Source of the DNA: Cobetia crustatorum
GTDB taxonomy: Bacteria > Pseudomonadota > Gammaproteobacteria > Pseudomonadales > Halomonadaceae
DNA: 64,000 nucleotides
Reading direction: 5' to 3'
Assembly: GCF_000591415.1 (NCBI RefSeq)
Contig: NZ_JEMF01000016.1
Location: 1 to 64,000 of the forward strand
The notes below the pieces were generated by a model that made no database searches, was not told the origin of the DNA, and saw only the letters and a list, made by a program, of their open reading frames with translations. The translations under genes were made by a program, and so were the position numbers. Numbering within the stretch: the first letter of the stretch is position 1; every line of letters begins with the position of its first letter. Shown in pieces: positions 8,046 through 17,690 of this stretch.

Positions 8046-10424
8046 TCATGAGCGAGCGAAGGGCACCAGACACCAGGTGGCGGTCAAGCCCAATAGGCAG
8101 GCCAGCCCCAATGCGGCTAACGCCGGTGTCTGGCTGAAGCTCAATAGTCCAAACGCTAGCAGGCTGGAAGCGCACGATAGTGAGATCGCCAGCAGGCTGG
8201 CCTGTGAGGCGCGGCGACTGTCTTGTGTAGCAGCTTCGTCTGTTCGTGGGCTGTGTCGGGGCGTCGCAGGGTGCTCGGCACAGAAAATGCCCGCATCAAG
8301 ACCAATCCCCAGTACCAATAGCAGCCCGAGCAGATGGAACAGATTGAGGCCGGTTCCAGCGAGCGTCAGCACCGAGAGTGTCAGTACCAGTCCGCCCAGT
8401 GGTGGCAACAGTGCTCGCCAGCTGGCGCGGCGATAGCGCAGCGCCAACAGCAAGCTGATCAGCACGATGGCGCTGCCGACCAACCACGCCATCTCGCTGC
8501 GAATTCGCCCCAGCGTGTGGGAGAGACGTGCGACCTGATCGACGTATTCGAGGGTTGGGTCGCCAGCGGCAAGTGTCTCCAGTGCGTCACCAGCGGCCGA
8601 ATTGACGGCGCCGAAGCGCACGATGCCGACGGCTGAATCCTGCTCCTTTAACCACAACCGCTGGCCCATCTCGCCTGCCGGCAGCGCGACCCAGTCAGCA
8701 GGCAGCAGCGGGTGTGCATTCTCCAGCGCTTTTTCTGCGCGCTCAACCAGTGCCACCGGCAAGCCTGCTTTGCTGAGCACTTCCGGCAACAGTGTTGTCG
8801 TGCGCTCACGCTGGGCACTCAGATTGGCTTCTTGCTGGGCGAGCGTCGGCAGCTGCTGAGCAAGGCTCGCCCAGTGGCCAAGTTCTCCTTCATCGGCAAG
8901 TCGCGTCAAGGTTGGCTCCAGCTGATGCAGGCGCTCCAGCAGGGCGGGGCCATCGTCAGCACGCACGATCAGATAGCGCAGGCCATCCGGTTCGGCGAGC
9001 AGACGCTGCACCTCACGTTGCTGGTCGATCAGCGTTTGCGGTGACGGATTGAGTTGGGTGAGGCGGTCGTCACTGCGCAGCCCATAAAGACTGATCAGTG
9101 CAGCGGCCAACACCAGCGTCAGCAGTGCCCAGCTGCGCTTGCCGGGGATGCAGCGCGCCAGCCATGCGGCACAGCGTGCGGCAGGCGAATCTTCGCGAGT
9201 CGCCTGTGCCGATAATGCAAGATGCGGCAACCACAGGCGCACGCTCAGCCAGGCGCCGATCAATCCCAGCGCGGCAAACATGCCCATCTGGCGCAGGCCG
9301 GGCATGGGCGTCAGCGTGATCGCCAGATAAGCAGCCAGACTCGACAGCAGTCCCAATGTCAGGCCCGGCCACAGTCGTGCGAGACCTCCCGCGGGCGCCA
9401 GACGGCGCATGCATTCCAGGTGCAGCACATAGTCGATGGAGATGCCGATCAGACTGGCCCCGAACGCCAGTGTCAGTACATGCAGGCTGCCGAAGGTCCA
9501 CCATGTCAGCGGCAGGGCAAACAGGACGCCGGTCGCGACCGGCAACAACAATAGTGGCAGGCGACGCGGCGTGCGGAACACTGCCCACAGCAGTAGCAGG
9601 ATGCCGATCAGCGAGCCTAGCCCAATGGTCGACATCTCGTGTTTGGCTTGACGTGCACCGGCACTGGCGTGGAACACCAGTCCTGACCGCAGCAGGCGTA
9701 CCTCGGGATAGGCCGCTATCACGGTGCTTAGCGCCTGTTGCAGTTGCTGCTGGTCTTCCATGGCATAGGCGCTGCCGGTCAGCGTGGCGCTGATCAGGCG
9801 ATAGCCGGTACTGGCTGGCGTGCCTTCCTGTGCATCAGGGTCGCGCAGCAATAGCTGGCCGCCACTCAGACGCAGATTGTCGGGCGTCAGCATTGCCTGC
9901 CAGGCGCTGCCCAGCCCGAACGGATCACGCACCAGATCACGCTGTCCGCCGGGTTGGAAGAGTTGCTTGAGCGCACGCGACTGCCACTGTTCATCATTTA
10001 GCGAGCGCAGTTCAGGTGCGATCAGCGCCGGTTGTACTTCGGTCGGCAGACGCAGGCTTTCGAGGCTACGGGCGTCATCCAGTGTCGTGAGTGGTGCCAG
10101 CGCGTCGCGCAATGCTTTCGCCGCCGCGTCGCGCCTGGCCACTGACGCCTGGCGAGTGTCAGCAGCCCCCAGCAGGATGACCAGCCGAGTGGCGGTGTCA
10201 TCAAGGGATTCGGCGCGCGCGGCCAGTGGACTGCGCTCCTGCTGGGGCAGCATGGCGGTAATACGGGTATCAATCGCACCTCGCCACGGGCTCTGTGGCA
10301 CCAGCTTGAGGGCGAGCAGCACGGCACACAGCAGCAGTACGCAGGCCCATCCCCAGCGCCAGCCGCGACGATCAAGGCCCTTGGGAGCTGCGACAGCGCC
10401 TGATTCGGGAGGCGAAGGCGTCAT
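8046..10424 (-). CDS. MMPL/RND-type exporter of the APE cluster
   Basis: A 792-residue inner-membrane transporter with the MMPL layout: one N-terminal membrane segment (about 23-45), a long periplasmic loop, a bundle of membrane segments in the middle (about 265-410, including GASLIGISIDYVLHLECM), a second periplasmic loop and a C-terminal bundle containing the matching GLDAGIFCAEH. These GxxxDY/GxxxD motifs are the family's proton-relay region. It most likely moves the lipid-linked polyene across or out of the inner membrane, handing it to the LolA-like carrier encoded next to it (ATGA overlap, 10421-10424). Confidence 0.85.
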   Translation of the reverse strand: MTPSPPESGAVAAPKGLDRRGWRWGWACVLLLCAVLLALKLVPQSPWRGAIDTRITAMLPQQERSPLAARAESLDDTATRLVILLGAADTRQASVARRDAAAKALRDALAPLTTLDDARSLESLRLPTEVQPALIAPELRSLNDEQWQSRALKQLFQPGGQRDLVRDPFGLGSAWQAMLTPDNLRLSGGQLLLRDPDAQEGTPASTGYRLISATLTGSAYAMEDQQQLQQALSTVIAAYPEVRLLRSGLVFHASAGARQAKHEMSTIGLGSLIGILLLLWAVFRTPRRLPLLLLPVATGVLFALPLTWWTFGSLHVLTLAFGASLIGISIDYVLHLECMRRLAPAGGLARLWPGLTLGLLSSLAAYLAITLTPMPGLRQMGMFAALGLIGAWLSVRLWLPHLALSAQATREDSPAARCAAWLARCIPGKRSWALLTLVLAAALISLYGLRSDDRLTQLNPSPQTLIDQQREVQRLLAEPDGLRYLIVRADDGPALLERLHQLEPTLTRLADEGELGHWASLAQQLPTLAQQEANLSAQRERTTTLLPEVLSKAGLPVALVERAEKALENAHPLLPADWVALPAGEMGQRLWLKEQDSAVGIVRFGAVNSAAGDALETLAAGDPTLEYVDQVARLSHTLGRIRSEMAWLVGSAIVLISLLLALRYRRASWRALLPPLGGLVLTLSVLTLAGTGLNLFHLLGLLLVLGIGLDAGIFCAEHPATPRHSPRTDEAATQDSRRASQASLLAISLSCASSLLAFGLLSFSQTPALAALGLACLLGLTATWCLVPFARS

Positions 10425-11012
10425 TCAGCGCACTGGCTGCGCGGCGTCAGCGTCAGGTTGAGGCGATCACCATCGGTACTGTTCAGTGTCAGGTGTTCAA
10501 GCCAGCTGCTGCCGTCAATCTCGAGGTGCTCGATGGCCTCGGCCAGCTGGGCATTGTTGGGCGTGAGCGTGGCCTGCCAATCCTCCGGCGTGCCCGTGAG
10601 CGTGAGATCAAAGTGCTCCTCAAGTGCCTGCCAGTCGCCGTGGAAGAAATTGATCAACAGTTCTGCCATGGCTTGCTGGTCCGCGGGCAGCTTTTCTCCG
10701 TTCGGGCCCTGGCCTGATTCGGGGCGCATCTCGAGACGGTTTTCGATGGGGGACGTGGTTTCCCACACCAGCTTCGGGCGAGACGGGATCTCCCAGTAGG
10801 GCAAAGTGCCCTTGGCTTTTGACATCGACCCCGACATCTTCCAGCCAGCGCACCTGCTTGAAGTCACCACAGGTTGGTGCGGTGCGCGCCAGTTGTTCGG
10901 TCAGTGCGCGCGCGTCAAATTCGGCAGCGTAAGCAGATGGCAGCGATGCGCTGAGCATCACGAGACAGGTAGCCGCCGCAAGGGCGGGTAGGCGAAGCAG
11001 GCGTAGCATCAT
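10421..11012 (-). CDS. LolA-like outer-membrane lipoprotein carrier of the APE cluster, frameshifted
   Basis: A periplasmic LolA-fold protein that should ferry the hydrophobic polyene lipid to the outer membrane. The N-terminal part (signal peptide ending PSAYAA, then FKQVRWLEDVGVDVKS) is in one frame and the rest (KGTLPYWEIPSRPKLVW to the end) is in the next. Removing one base from AGCCAAGG at about 10810-10820 joins them into one protein of about 196 residues with the expected family pattern of a Lys/Ser-Gly strand followed by a Trp-containing strand. The gene shares ATGA overlaps with both neighbours. I read this as a sequencing or assembly error, though a true frameshift cannot be excluded. 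Confidence 0.75.
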
Positions 11013-11560
11013 GAGTGAGAGACTCCTGTATGGCCGTTGGCATCCTTCTCCGGCGCGACTTTGGGCAGTGCTTCAGACATCTCTGTCGATTGCTGTTCAG
11101 ATAGCTGAATCGCTTGCCAGTTCATTAGTCGGTCGGCCAGCACGCGCGGCGAAGCCAGCAGCATCTCGCCATCCTCAAGGCCCACCGCGACCTGCACGCT
11201 GTAACCTCGTGTCAGTCGCTTGCCGCTCTCGGCATCGCGAATCACATAGTCGAGCTTGAGGCGGTTCTCCCACTCACGCAGGCGCGCAGTGATCGCGATG
11301 CGCTGACCGAAGCGTGCCGGGCCTGCATAGCGCAGGCGCAGATCAATCACCGGCCATGCGAAGCCAGACTCGCGCATCTGCGAGTAGTTGTAGTCGAGCA
11401 TGTCGAGCAGCTTGCAGCGCGCGATCTCGAGATAGCGCACGTAATGGCCGTGCCAGGCGACTTCCATCATGTCGACGTCGTGGAAGGGCACTTCCATCTC
11501 AACCGTGGCGGTCGGCATCGGCGTTTCCGTGGGCTGGTTCATGGCTGTCTGCTCGCTCAT
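11009..11560 (-). CDS. apeK: APE acyl-ACP/CoA thioesterase (hotdog, YbgC-like)
   Basis: A 183-residue 4-hydroxybenzoyl-CoA thioesterase-type hotdog protein. The signature FHDVDMMEVAWHGHYVRYLE at about 26-45 includes the catalytic Asp and the usual V-x-x-x-HYVRYLE helix. In APE systems this thioesterase is described as a proofreading or release enzyme. The C-terminal 30 residues are polar and probably disordered. The start overlaps the ammonia-lyase stop (ATGA) and the stop overlaps the LolA-like gene. Confidence 0.82.
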   Translation of the reverse strand: MSEQTAMNQPTETPMPTATVEMEVPFHDVDMMEVAWHGHYVRYLEIARCKLLDMLDYNYSQMRESGFAWPVIDLRLRYAGPARFGQRIAITARLREWENRLKLDYVIRDAESGKRLTRGYSVQVAVGLEDGEMLLASPRVLADRLMNWQAIQLSEQQSTEMSEALPKVAPEKDANGHTGVSHS

Positions 11561-13164
11561 GCGTTGGCCTCGTCTGTGCTTAGTGCCCAGTGGCGCTCAC
11601 GAATGCGCGCGCACAGCAGGCGCAGATCGGCCTCCAGGCCGCGGTCTTCTTCAAGGCGTGCGATGTCGTGGCGCAGCTCGCTGACGAAGGCCGCCAGTAC
11701 CGGCGGCGTGCCGCTGTCTCCGGCCAGTGCAGCACGTTGCTCGGTGCCTTGAATCGCGGCATGCAGAGTGGCCGCGGCGACCTGCTCGACCAGCGTCAGT
11801 ACCCGCAGCGCATCACGCGCGGCGATGGTGCCCATGCTGACCTTGTCCTGATTATGGCACTCGGTGGAGCGTGAGAAGACGCTGGCAGGCATGGTCTGCT
11901 TGAGGGCTTCTGCCGTCCAGGCCGAGGCACCGATCTGCACCGCCTTGTAGCCATGGTTGAGCGCTGCGCGTTCCGGTGTGGCACCACTCAGATTGCTGGG
12001 CAGGCCGCGGTTGTAGCGACTGTCGACCAATAGCGCCAGCTGGCGATCGAGCAGGTCGGCCAGATTGGCGACCGCTATCTTGAGACTGTCCATCACCATG
12101 GCGACATGGCCGCCGTAGAAGTGGCCGCCGTGCAGGATCTTGCCAGCATCGACGTCAATCAGCGGATTGTCGTTGGCGCTGTTGAGTTCGGTTTCGAGGA
12201 AGCTGCGCCACCAGTCGAGACTGTCTTCGACCACGCCGATGACGTGCGGCGCGCAGCGCGTCGAGTAGCGGTCCTGCAGACGTGGTGAGTTGATCGGTGT
12301 GGCATCAACTTCTGGCGCTGCCGGATGCGCGAGATCATCACGCAACCACTGCGCCACGCGCGCCTGACCGGGATGTGGCTTGGCGGCAAACAGGTCAGCG
12401 TCGAAGTGGTAGGGATTACCCTCCAATGCCTGCACCACCAGTGCGGTGATACGGCTGCTCAGACGACTCAAGTAGGTGGTACGGCTGAAGGCGAGGGCGG
12501 CCAGTGCTGTCATCACTGCGGTGCCATTCATCAGTGCCAGCCCCTCCTTGGGACGCAGCACGTAGGGCGTCAGCCCATGTTCAGCGAACACCTCGGCAGT
12601 CGGTCGCAGCGCATGGGGTTGATCGGCGGCTGGGCGTATCCACACCTCGCGTTCACCACACAGCACGGCGGCCACGTAAGACAGCGGCGTGAGATCACCG
12701 CTGGCGCCGACGGAGCCTTCTTCAGGAATACGCGGCAGTATGTCGTGATTCAGCAGCCAGGTGAGGCGCTCCAGCAGGGCGACGCTGACGCCGGAGACGC
12801 CACGACATAGCGAGACGAGGCGCACCATGACGACCGCGCGACTGCTGACCACGTCCAGATTCGCGCCCATGCCGCAGCCGTGGAAGGTATACAGGTGCCG
12901 CGGCAGCGCTTCGAGATCGTCAGCACCCTGTACGGCACGCGTCACGGAATCGCCGTAACCGGTCGTCACGCCGTAGACCACGCCTTCTTCTTCCAGCAGC
13001 CGCTCCAGCAGTGCCGGGCCGGCCTCGATACGTGCGCGGAAGGTGGGGTCATCACTGAGGCACACCTCAAGGCGACCTTCAGCGACGTCAATCAGTTGTT
13101 CGAGGCTGATCTCCCGACCATCGAGAATCAGGGCCGATGAGCTGGCGGTAACAGGCTGTGGCAT
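11557..13164 (-). CDS. Aromatic amino acid ammonia-lyase (HAL/TAL family)
   Basis: A 535-residue lyase that would deaminate tyrosine, or possibly histidine or phenylalanine, to the cinnamate-type starter for the aryl head group. The Ala-Ser-Gly triad that forms the MIO cofactor is at 154-156 in GSVGASGDLTPLSY, and the inner-loop Tyr is Y64 in YGVTTGYG. The selectivity pair is F94-H95 (TFHGCG), which matches neither the Ser-His of classical HutH nor the His-Leu of Rhodobacter TAL, so substrate choice is open; the APE setting argues for tyrosine. There is no hut gene nearby. The start lies 36 bases after the acyltransferase stop. Confidence 0.85.
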   Translation of the reverse strand: MPQPVTASSSALILDGREISLEQLIDVAEGRLEVCLSDDPTFRARIEAGPALLERLLEEEGVVYGVTTGYGDSVTRAVQGADDLEALPRHLYTFHGCGMGANLDVVSSRAVVMVRLVSLCRGVSGVSVALLERLTWLLNHDILPRIPEEGSVGASGDLTPLSYVAAVLCGEREVWIRPAADQPHALRPTAEVFAEHGLTPYVLRPKEGLALMNGTAVMTALAALAFSRTTYLSRLSSRITALVVQALEGNPYHFDADLFAAKPHPGQARVAQWLRDDLAHPAAPEVDATPINSPRLQDRYSTRCAPHVIGVVEDSLDWWRSFLETELNSANDNPLIDVDAGKILHGGHFYGGHVAMVMDSLKIAVANLADLLDRQLALLVDSRYNRGLPSNLSGATPERAALNHGYKAVQIGASAWTAEALKQTMPASVFSRSTECHNQDKVSMGTIAARDALRVLTLVEQVAAATLHAAIQGTEQRAALAGDSGTPPVLAAFVSELRHDIARLEEDRGLEADLRLLCARIRERHWALSTDEANA

Positions 13165-13200
13165 GACGGAGTTCCAGACGAAAAGAAAAAGTGGCGGAGA

Positions 13201-14265
13201 TCAGGCGTTGTTGTCAGTACTTGGCGTGCTGTCAGTGCTGTCAGGTGCGGGCTCATTGCTGGGCGCCTGATGCCAGAAATCGAAAAAGTTGAACCATTGC
13301 AGTGGATGGCGTTTCACGCGTGCTTCGAGATGTTCGGCGTGGCGCTGAATGGCCTGGCGAATCCAGTCCTGGCGTGCGCTGCGCTTGATCTCACGGCTGT
13401 CATCAAAGGGCGCAAAGTCGACCCGAAAACGCGGGTGAGCGCCGCCATGTTCACGCACGCAGCCCAAGGTATAGACGTTACAGCGCAATAGCGCCGCCAG
13501 CATGAAAGGGCCTTCCGGAAAGGGGGCGGACTCACCCAGGAAGTCACAGTGATGCACGCGTGGCTTGAGCGGTGAGGCCGCTGTGTTAACCGCGGCCTCA
13601 CCGCTCTCGTCCTTGTCAGCCGCGCTTTTATCAGCAGGCGCTGTGTCGGTGGTGGGTGGAATCGACACGCGGTCGGCGGCAATCACCACGAAGCCACCGC
13701 GATTGACGCGATCACCCAAGGCCATCGCCGTGGCGGGCGTGATATCACTGACTTCTATTACCTGCGGCGGCTTGCGGCCGGTGGCCTGCTCCAGCAATTG
13801 ATTGAATTTCTCGGCATGGCGCGTATGGACCAGTGCGCACAGGTCGATGTCATTGCGCTCACCGATCGCATTGATGACATCGAGGTTGCCGTGGTGGGCG
13901 ACAAGAATGACACCGCCTTCGCGACGCAGTGCTGCCTGGCGCAGGTCTTCCGGGCCGGTGCCGGCGAGTGAGGTGAGAGGAATCTCACCACTCCAGGCGG
14001 ACACCTTGTCCATCACGGCCTCACCGAACTGCATGAAGTGGGCGAAGCTACGCGCCCAGAGACGCAGGCCGCTGAGTGTGGGCTCGAGACGCGTCAAGTA
14101 ATCGAAGGAAGCACGCCGTGCACTGCCGCGTAACAGGAAGTACCACACCAGGACGGGAAATAGCGCGATGCGGAACGGCCAGGCGCCCAGTCGGCGGCGA
14201 ATGACCACCATCAGACGCATGCCGCTCAACGAGCCGGTCTCCGATAAGCGTGACCAATGCGTCAT
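13201..14265 (-). CDS. LpxL/HtrB-like acyltransferase of the APE cluster
   Basis: A 354-residue member of the lipid A lauroyltransferase family, with a membrane segment near 25-45 (FRIALFPVLVWYFLL) and the motif VAHHGNLD as its H-x4-D-type active site. It may acylate the glycosylated polyene or the lipid anchor. The frame is open further upstream, but I take ATG 14265 (MTHWSRLSETG), which follows GAGAGG at the right distance and overlaps the glycosyltransferase stop as ATGA. An insert of about 40 Asp/Ala/Lys-rich residues (near 220-260) interrupts the fold. In several APE clusters this enzyme is fused to the glycosyltransferase; here they are separate. Confidence 0.8.
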   Translation of the reverse strand: MTHWSRLSETGSLSGMRLMVVIRRRLGAWPFRIALFPVLVWYFLLRGSARRASFDYLTRLEPTLSGLRLWARSFAHFMQFGEAVMDKVSAWSGEIPLTSLAGTGPEDLRQAALRREGGVILVAHHGNLDVINAIGERNDIDLCALVHTRHAEKFNQLLEQATGRKPPQVIEVSDITPATAMALGDRVNRGGFVVIAADRVSIPPTTDTAPADKSAADKDESGEAAVNTAASPLKPRVHHCDFLGESAPFPEGPFMLAALLRCNVYTLGCVREHGGAHPRFRVDFAPFDDSREIKRSARQDWIRQAIQRHAEHLEARVKRHPLQWFNFFDFWHQAPSNEPAPDSTDSTPSTDNNA

Positions 14266-15080
14266 TCGTGCCTCTCTGAAGGAGTAGTGGGACTGTCGTT
14301 TGATGCACCACGTTTGCTGAACGTACGCCACGCAAGCTTGGGTGAGCGCAGTAGCATGCCGAAGAACAACCGGGTATGCATGGCGCTGATCAACAGGTTG
14401 TCGTGCCCGGGCCGGAAGTGACTGATGCCATCGGTGGGATAGCTGACCCGCACGGGCAGGTTGGCGACCTCGCCACCGGCCCAATACCAGCGCACCAGTA
14501 TCTCGGTATCAAAGGACATGCGGTCACCGCAGTCATGCCTCAGCAGCAGGCGATTGGTGGCGGCGATCGGATAAAGGCGCACGCCGCACATGGTGTCGCG
14601 GATCGCCAATGACAGCGTGTTTATCCACACCCAGACGTGCGAGGCATAGCGGCCGTAGAAGCGGATGCGCGGCACGCTGGCATCGTATTCGGGATAGCCG
14701 ATCTGCAGGCAGTCGGGATTTTCCTGCATACCCTTCAGAAAGGCGGGCAGGTCACTGACATCGTGCTGGCCATCAGCATCTATCTGCAGGGCATGCGTAA
14801 AGCCGAGCTGCTCGGCAGCGGCAAGGCCGCTACGCACCGCCGCGCCCTTGCCGCCATTGTGCTTGCGACGCACCAGGTGATGGCCTGCGGCAGCCAGTTG
14901 ATCCAGCACCTCGGCACACGGCGCATTGCAGCCATCGTCGATCAGCACAATGGGCATCCCGAGCGGTGCAAGACCGGCACAGACTCTCGCGATGGTAGCG
15001 GGATGGTTGTAGACCGGAATGATCACGCAGGGGCGTAGGCATTCATCTTCGGCTGGCAAGGGCGCGTGAGACTGGCTCAT
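14262..15080 (-). CDS. Family 2 glycosyltransferase of the APE cluster
   Basis: A 272-residue cytoplasmic GT2 enzyme. It shows VIIPVYNHPATI at the N-terminus, DDGCN as the nucleotide-binding Asp, KHNGGKGAAVRSGL, and LQIDADGQHD as the DxD-containing metal site near 100. It probably adds a sugar to the polyene or its lipid carrier. It is coupled to the ligase-dehydratase gene (overlap 15077-15080) and to the acyltransferase (14262-14265). Confidence 0.85.
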   Translation of the reverse strand: MSQSHAPLPAEDECLRPCVIIPVYNHPATIARVCAGLAPLGMPIVLIDDGCNAPCAEVLDQLAAAGHHLVRRKHNGGKGAAVRSGLAAAEQLGFTHALQIDADGQHDVSDLPAFLKGMQENPDCLQIGYPEYDASVPRIRFYGRYASHVWVWINTLSLAIRDTMCGVRLYPIAATNRLLLRHDCGDRMSFDTEILVRWYWAGGEVANLPVRVSYPTDGISHFRPGHDNLLISAMHTRLFFGMLLRSPKLAWRTFSKRGASNDSPTTPSERHE

Positions 15081-17053
15081 GACGCCTCCTGTGAGTGTGC
15101 AGGCGGCTGGGAGGATAGAGATGTCGGTGACTGCCTGAATGATGATTCAGATAGCGGCGATGCACCACTGACGCTATAGCGCAAGCGACCGCTGGCATGC
15201 AGACCGGCGCTGGAGGCGAGGCGGAAGTCGATGCGCAGCCCGTGGCTATCATGAGTCAATGTGGCGTCGAGCGTGAAGCGCATGCCCGGTAGCAACAGGC
15301 TGGAGAACTTGATGCGTTCCAGTCGAATGAAGCGCGCTTCGTCGACTTGCTGGCCATCGAGATGCAGACGTTTGCCGAGATCGCGTGCCCACTTGAGCAT
15401 CACCACACCGGGCACCAGCGGCTGTTGTGCAAAATGGCCTTCGAGGTAGATCAGGCTGTCAGGTACCTCGGCCTCCAGCGTCAGTTGCTCTGGCCCACTC
15501 GAGCGCTCGCCTAGCCAGCGTGGCAGGCGGTGATCGTCGAGATCAGCAAACAGGCGTGCGATTGCCTCACTGGTGAACTTGCCTTGAGCATTGAGTGGCA
15601 AGCGAGTGACGAAGCGCCAGTAGCGCGGTAGCGCGATGCGCTCGAAGGCTGGCATCAGCGCACGTCGCAAATGCGCAATGAGTGCGCGGCGGGTGTTGTG
15701 ATCGTGCGGGAGTGCGTCCGGTGCCATGACGATCACGGCGCCGAGACGATGCTCGCGGGTGGGCATCGGCAGGCAGCGTATTTCCAGTACATCCGACTGC
15801 TCGTTCAGGCAGCGTTCCACCGCGCTCAGTGAGATACGTTTGCCGGCCAGCTTGACCAGTCGATCACTGCGCCCGAGTAGACGAAAGCGCTGCTGGCCGT
15901 CTTGGTACTTCTGTTCGCAGACTTCCGCTCTGTCGGCCTGTGGCCACCATTCGGTGGGCATATCGAGGAACGGTGAGCGTAACCAGAGGCTGCTGGCTGG
16001 CGTCGGTGCCTCTTGGCTGGAAATATTTTCTTGGCCCTCGTCAGAAAAACGCAGCTCCACGCACGGCAGGGGGCTCCACTCTGCACCGTCACGTTGACGA
16101 CGCTGGGCGATGCCACCGGTCTCGGTGCTGCCGTAAATCTCGATGATCGGCGCGTGAAGACTGATTTCAGCATGGCGGGCGGCGGCTTCTGGCAGCGGTG
16201 CACCTGACGAGAATACACGTAATACCTGGCCAGCCTCAGCGGTGGTTATCTGCGGTAGGCGTGCCAGCTGCGCCGGTGAACTGATCACCTGACAACGATA
16301 GCCTTGGCTTGCGAGCTGGCTGATGGCCGCACTGAGCTGCTCTGGATAGTGGCAGGCTTCACTGAGAAACGGCACGCCTGTACATAGCGGACGCAACAGT
16401 GCTGTCAGCAGGCCGTAGATATGCTGATGGCTGACCTGACTGAGACTGACCTGGCCATTGGCGGTATCCGCCAATGGCCACAACTGCTGATGGATGGCCA
16501 GCTCGGCGTCGAGTTGGTCGAAGCGCTTGGCGATACGCAGCGGTTCACCCGTCGAGCCGGAGGTGCACAGTTCCAGTGCCAGTTGATCGGGGGCGAGCGG
16601 TACATGAGCTGTTGGGACTATGTGCGATTTGCTTGGCGGGTTGCCGGACTGATCAGCCTGCTGCGGCCAGCCATCCACGGTAGTCGTGGGTAGCTGGCCC
16701 GCACTGATCTCGCGTAGCCGAGCCAGTGTCTCGGGGCGGTCATCACCGGGTAGTACGGCGAGCATGCCGCGCTCCCACACGGCCAACAGCTGAACGCAGG
16801 CTCCTAACGTGGTGCTCTGAAACAGGACCCAGCGTGCGCCGGGCTGGCTCGCGGGCTGACGGTCAAGCCATTGCTGCCAAGCATCGACGCGCGCCATCAG
16901 GTCGGCACGGCTCAGCGCGGTCAGCGGCTGACCGGGAGTGGCCAGCCAACACGCCGTGGCATCCGGCGCCTGGCGTGCGTGGCGGCGCCAGCTCAGTTGA
17001 CTAAGCGGGTGCGTGTGGTGGCAAGCGTCAGACGTGTGAGGCAAGAAAGACAT
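15077..17053 (-). CDS. APE acyl-ACP ligase fused to a hotdog dehydratase (ApeH-ApeI type)
   Basis: A 658-residue two-domain enzyme. Residues about 1-510 form an AMP-dependent acyl ligase (ELCTSGSTGEPLRIAK for ATP binding, IEIYGSTETGG, LLGRSDRLVKLAGKR), which would load the aryl acid onto an ACP. Residues about 530-635 are a FabA/FabZ-like dehydratase with YLEGHFAQQPLVPGVVML, whose His is catalytic. Start choice: the frame opens at 17092, but ATG 17053 (MSFLPHTSD) overlaps the frame-corrected apeG stop as TGATG, matching other junctions here. In the Xenorhabdus system these are two proteins, ApeH and ApeI. The fusion would keep starter loading and dehydration in one polypeptide. Confidence 0.84.
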   Translation of the reverse strand: MSFLPHTSDACHHTHPLSQLSWRRHARQAPDATACWLATPGQPLTALSRADLMARVDAWQQWLDRQPASQPGARWVLFQSTTLGACVQLLAVWERGMLAVLPGDDRPETLARLREISAGQLPTTTVDGWPQQADQSGNPPSKSHIVPTAHVPLAPDQLALELCTSGSTGEPLRIAKRFDQLDAELAIHQQLWPLADTANGQVSLSQVSHQHIYGLLTALLRPLCTGVPFLSEACHYPEQLSAAISQLASQGYRCQVISSPAQLARLPQITTAEAGQVLRVFSSGAPLPEAAARHAEISLHAPIIEIYGSTETGGIAQRRQRDGAEWSPLPCVELRFSDEGQENISSQEAPTPASSLWLRSPFLDMPTEWWPQADRAEVCEQKYQDGQQRFRLLGRSDRLVKLAGKRISLSAVERCLNEQSDVLEIRCLPMPTREHRLGAVIVMAPDALPHDHNTRRALIAHLRRALMPAFERIALPRYWRFVTRLPLNAQGKFTSEAIARLFADLDDHRLPRWLGERSSGPEQLTLEAEVPDSLIYLEGHFAQQPLVPGVVMLKWARDLGKRLHLDGQQVDEARFIRLERIKFSSLLLPGMRFTLDATLTHDSHGLRIDFRLASSAGLHASGRLRYSVSGASPLSESSFRQSPTSLSSQPPAHSQEAS

Positions 17054-17690
17054 CAGGGATGCGAGCTCCGCAGGCGGCGGCGAACCAGCCATTCGCCGCT
17101 GAACAGAAGGCCCATCAGGCGTAACTGATCAGGCCGTTGTAAAGAGTCCAGGTCGCGAGGTCGGCATACAGTGCCGTCCAGCTGGCGATGCTGGCATTGA
17201 AGATGAAGAAGCCACACCACACGCGAGTGACCTGACGGGTATAGCGCACGCCTGCTGGCGGAAGATCCGGCTCCTGCAGGCGTGCGAGACGCTCGATCAC
17301 CGGCATGCCGTGCCACAGACTGGTCGCGAACACGCTGAGCATGGCCAGATTGACCAATACCGGATAGGCGCGCAGGCCCAGTTCGGCCTCGCTCACGACA
17401 CTGACACCGACCAGCAGGCCTGCAAGCCCTAGCCTGAGAGGCCAGGCGATGGGCAGGCGCTGCATCAGCACGGCACCGAAGACGATCAGCGCCCAGATCC
17501 ACGGTGAGGCATGTCCGCTGGCAGTGGCTGAGCTGGCCGTTGCTGAGTCCATGGCGGACGTTGCTGTCAGTCGTGACAGCAGGGCATAGACCAGCAATGG
17601 CCAGCACAGCGCCGCCACCACCCCTAATGCGCTGAGCAGGACGGTCAGCAGGGGACGGCGGCGGTGATTGCCAGTGGATAGCGGCTTCAT
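17053..17690 (-). CDS. apeG: APE integral membrane protein (COG4648-like), frameshifted near its end
   Basis: A membrane protein with about four to six hydrophobic segments (from LLTVLLSALGVVAALCWPLL onward) and unknown function, conserved between the ACPs and the ligase in APE clusters. The reading frame stops after TLYNGLISYA, but the next frame continues directly with LMGLLFSGEWLVRRRLR, the expected ending of this family. Restoring one C next to GCC at about 17117 gives 212 residues ending in a TGATG overlap with the ligase gene. The gene starts with an ATGA overlap with the second ACP. Likely a sequence error. The symbol follows gene order only. Confidence 0.7.
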
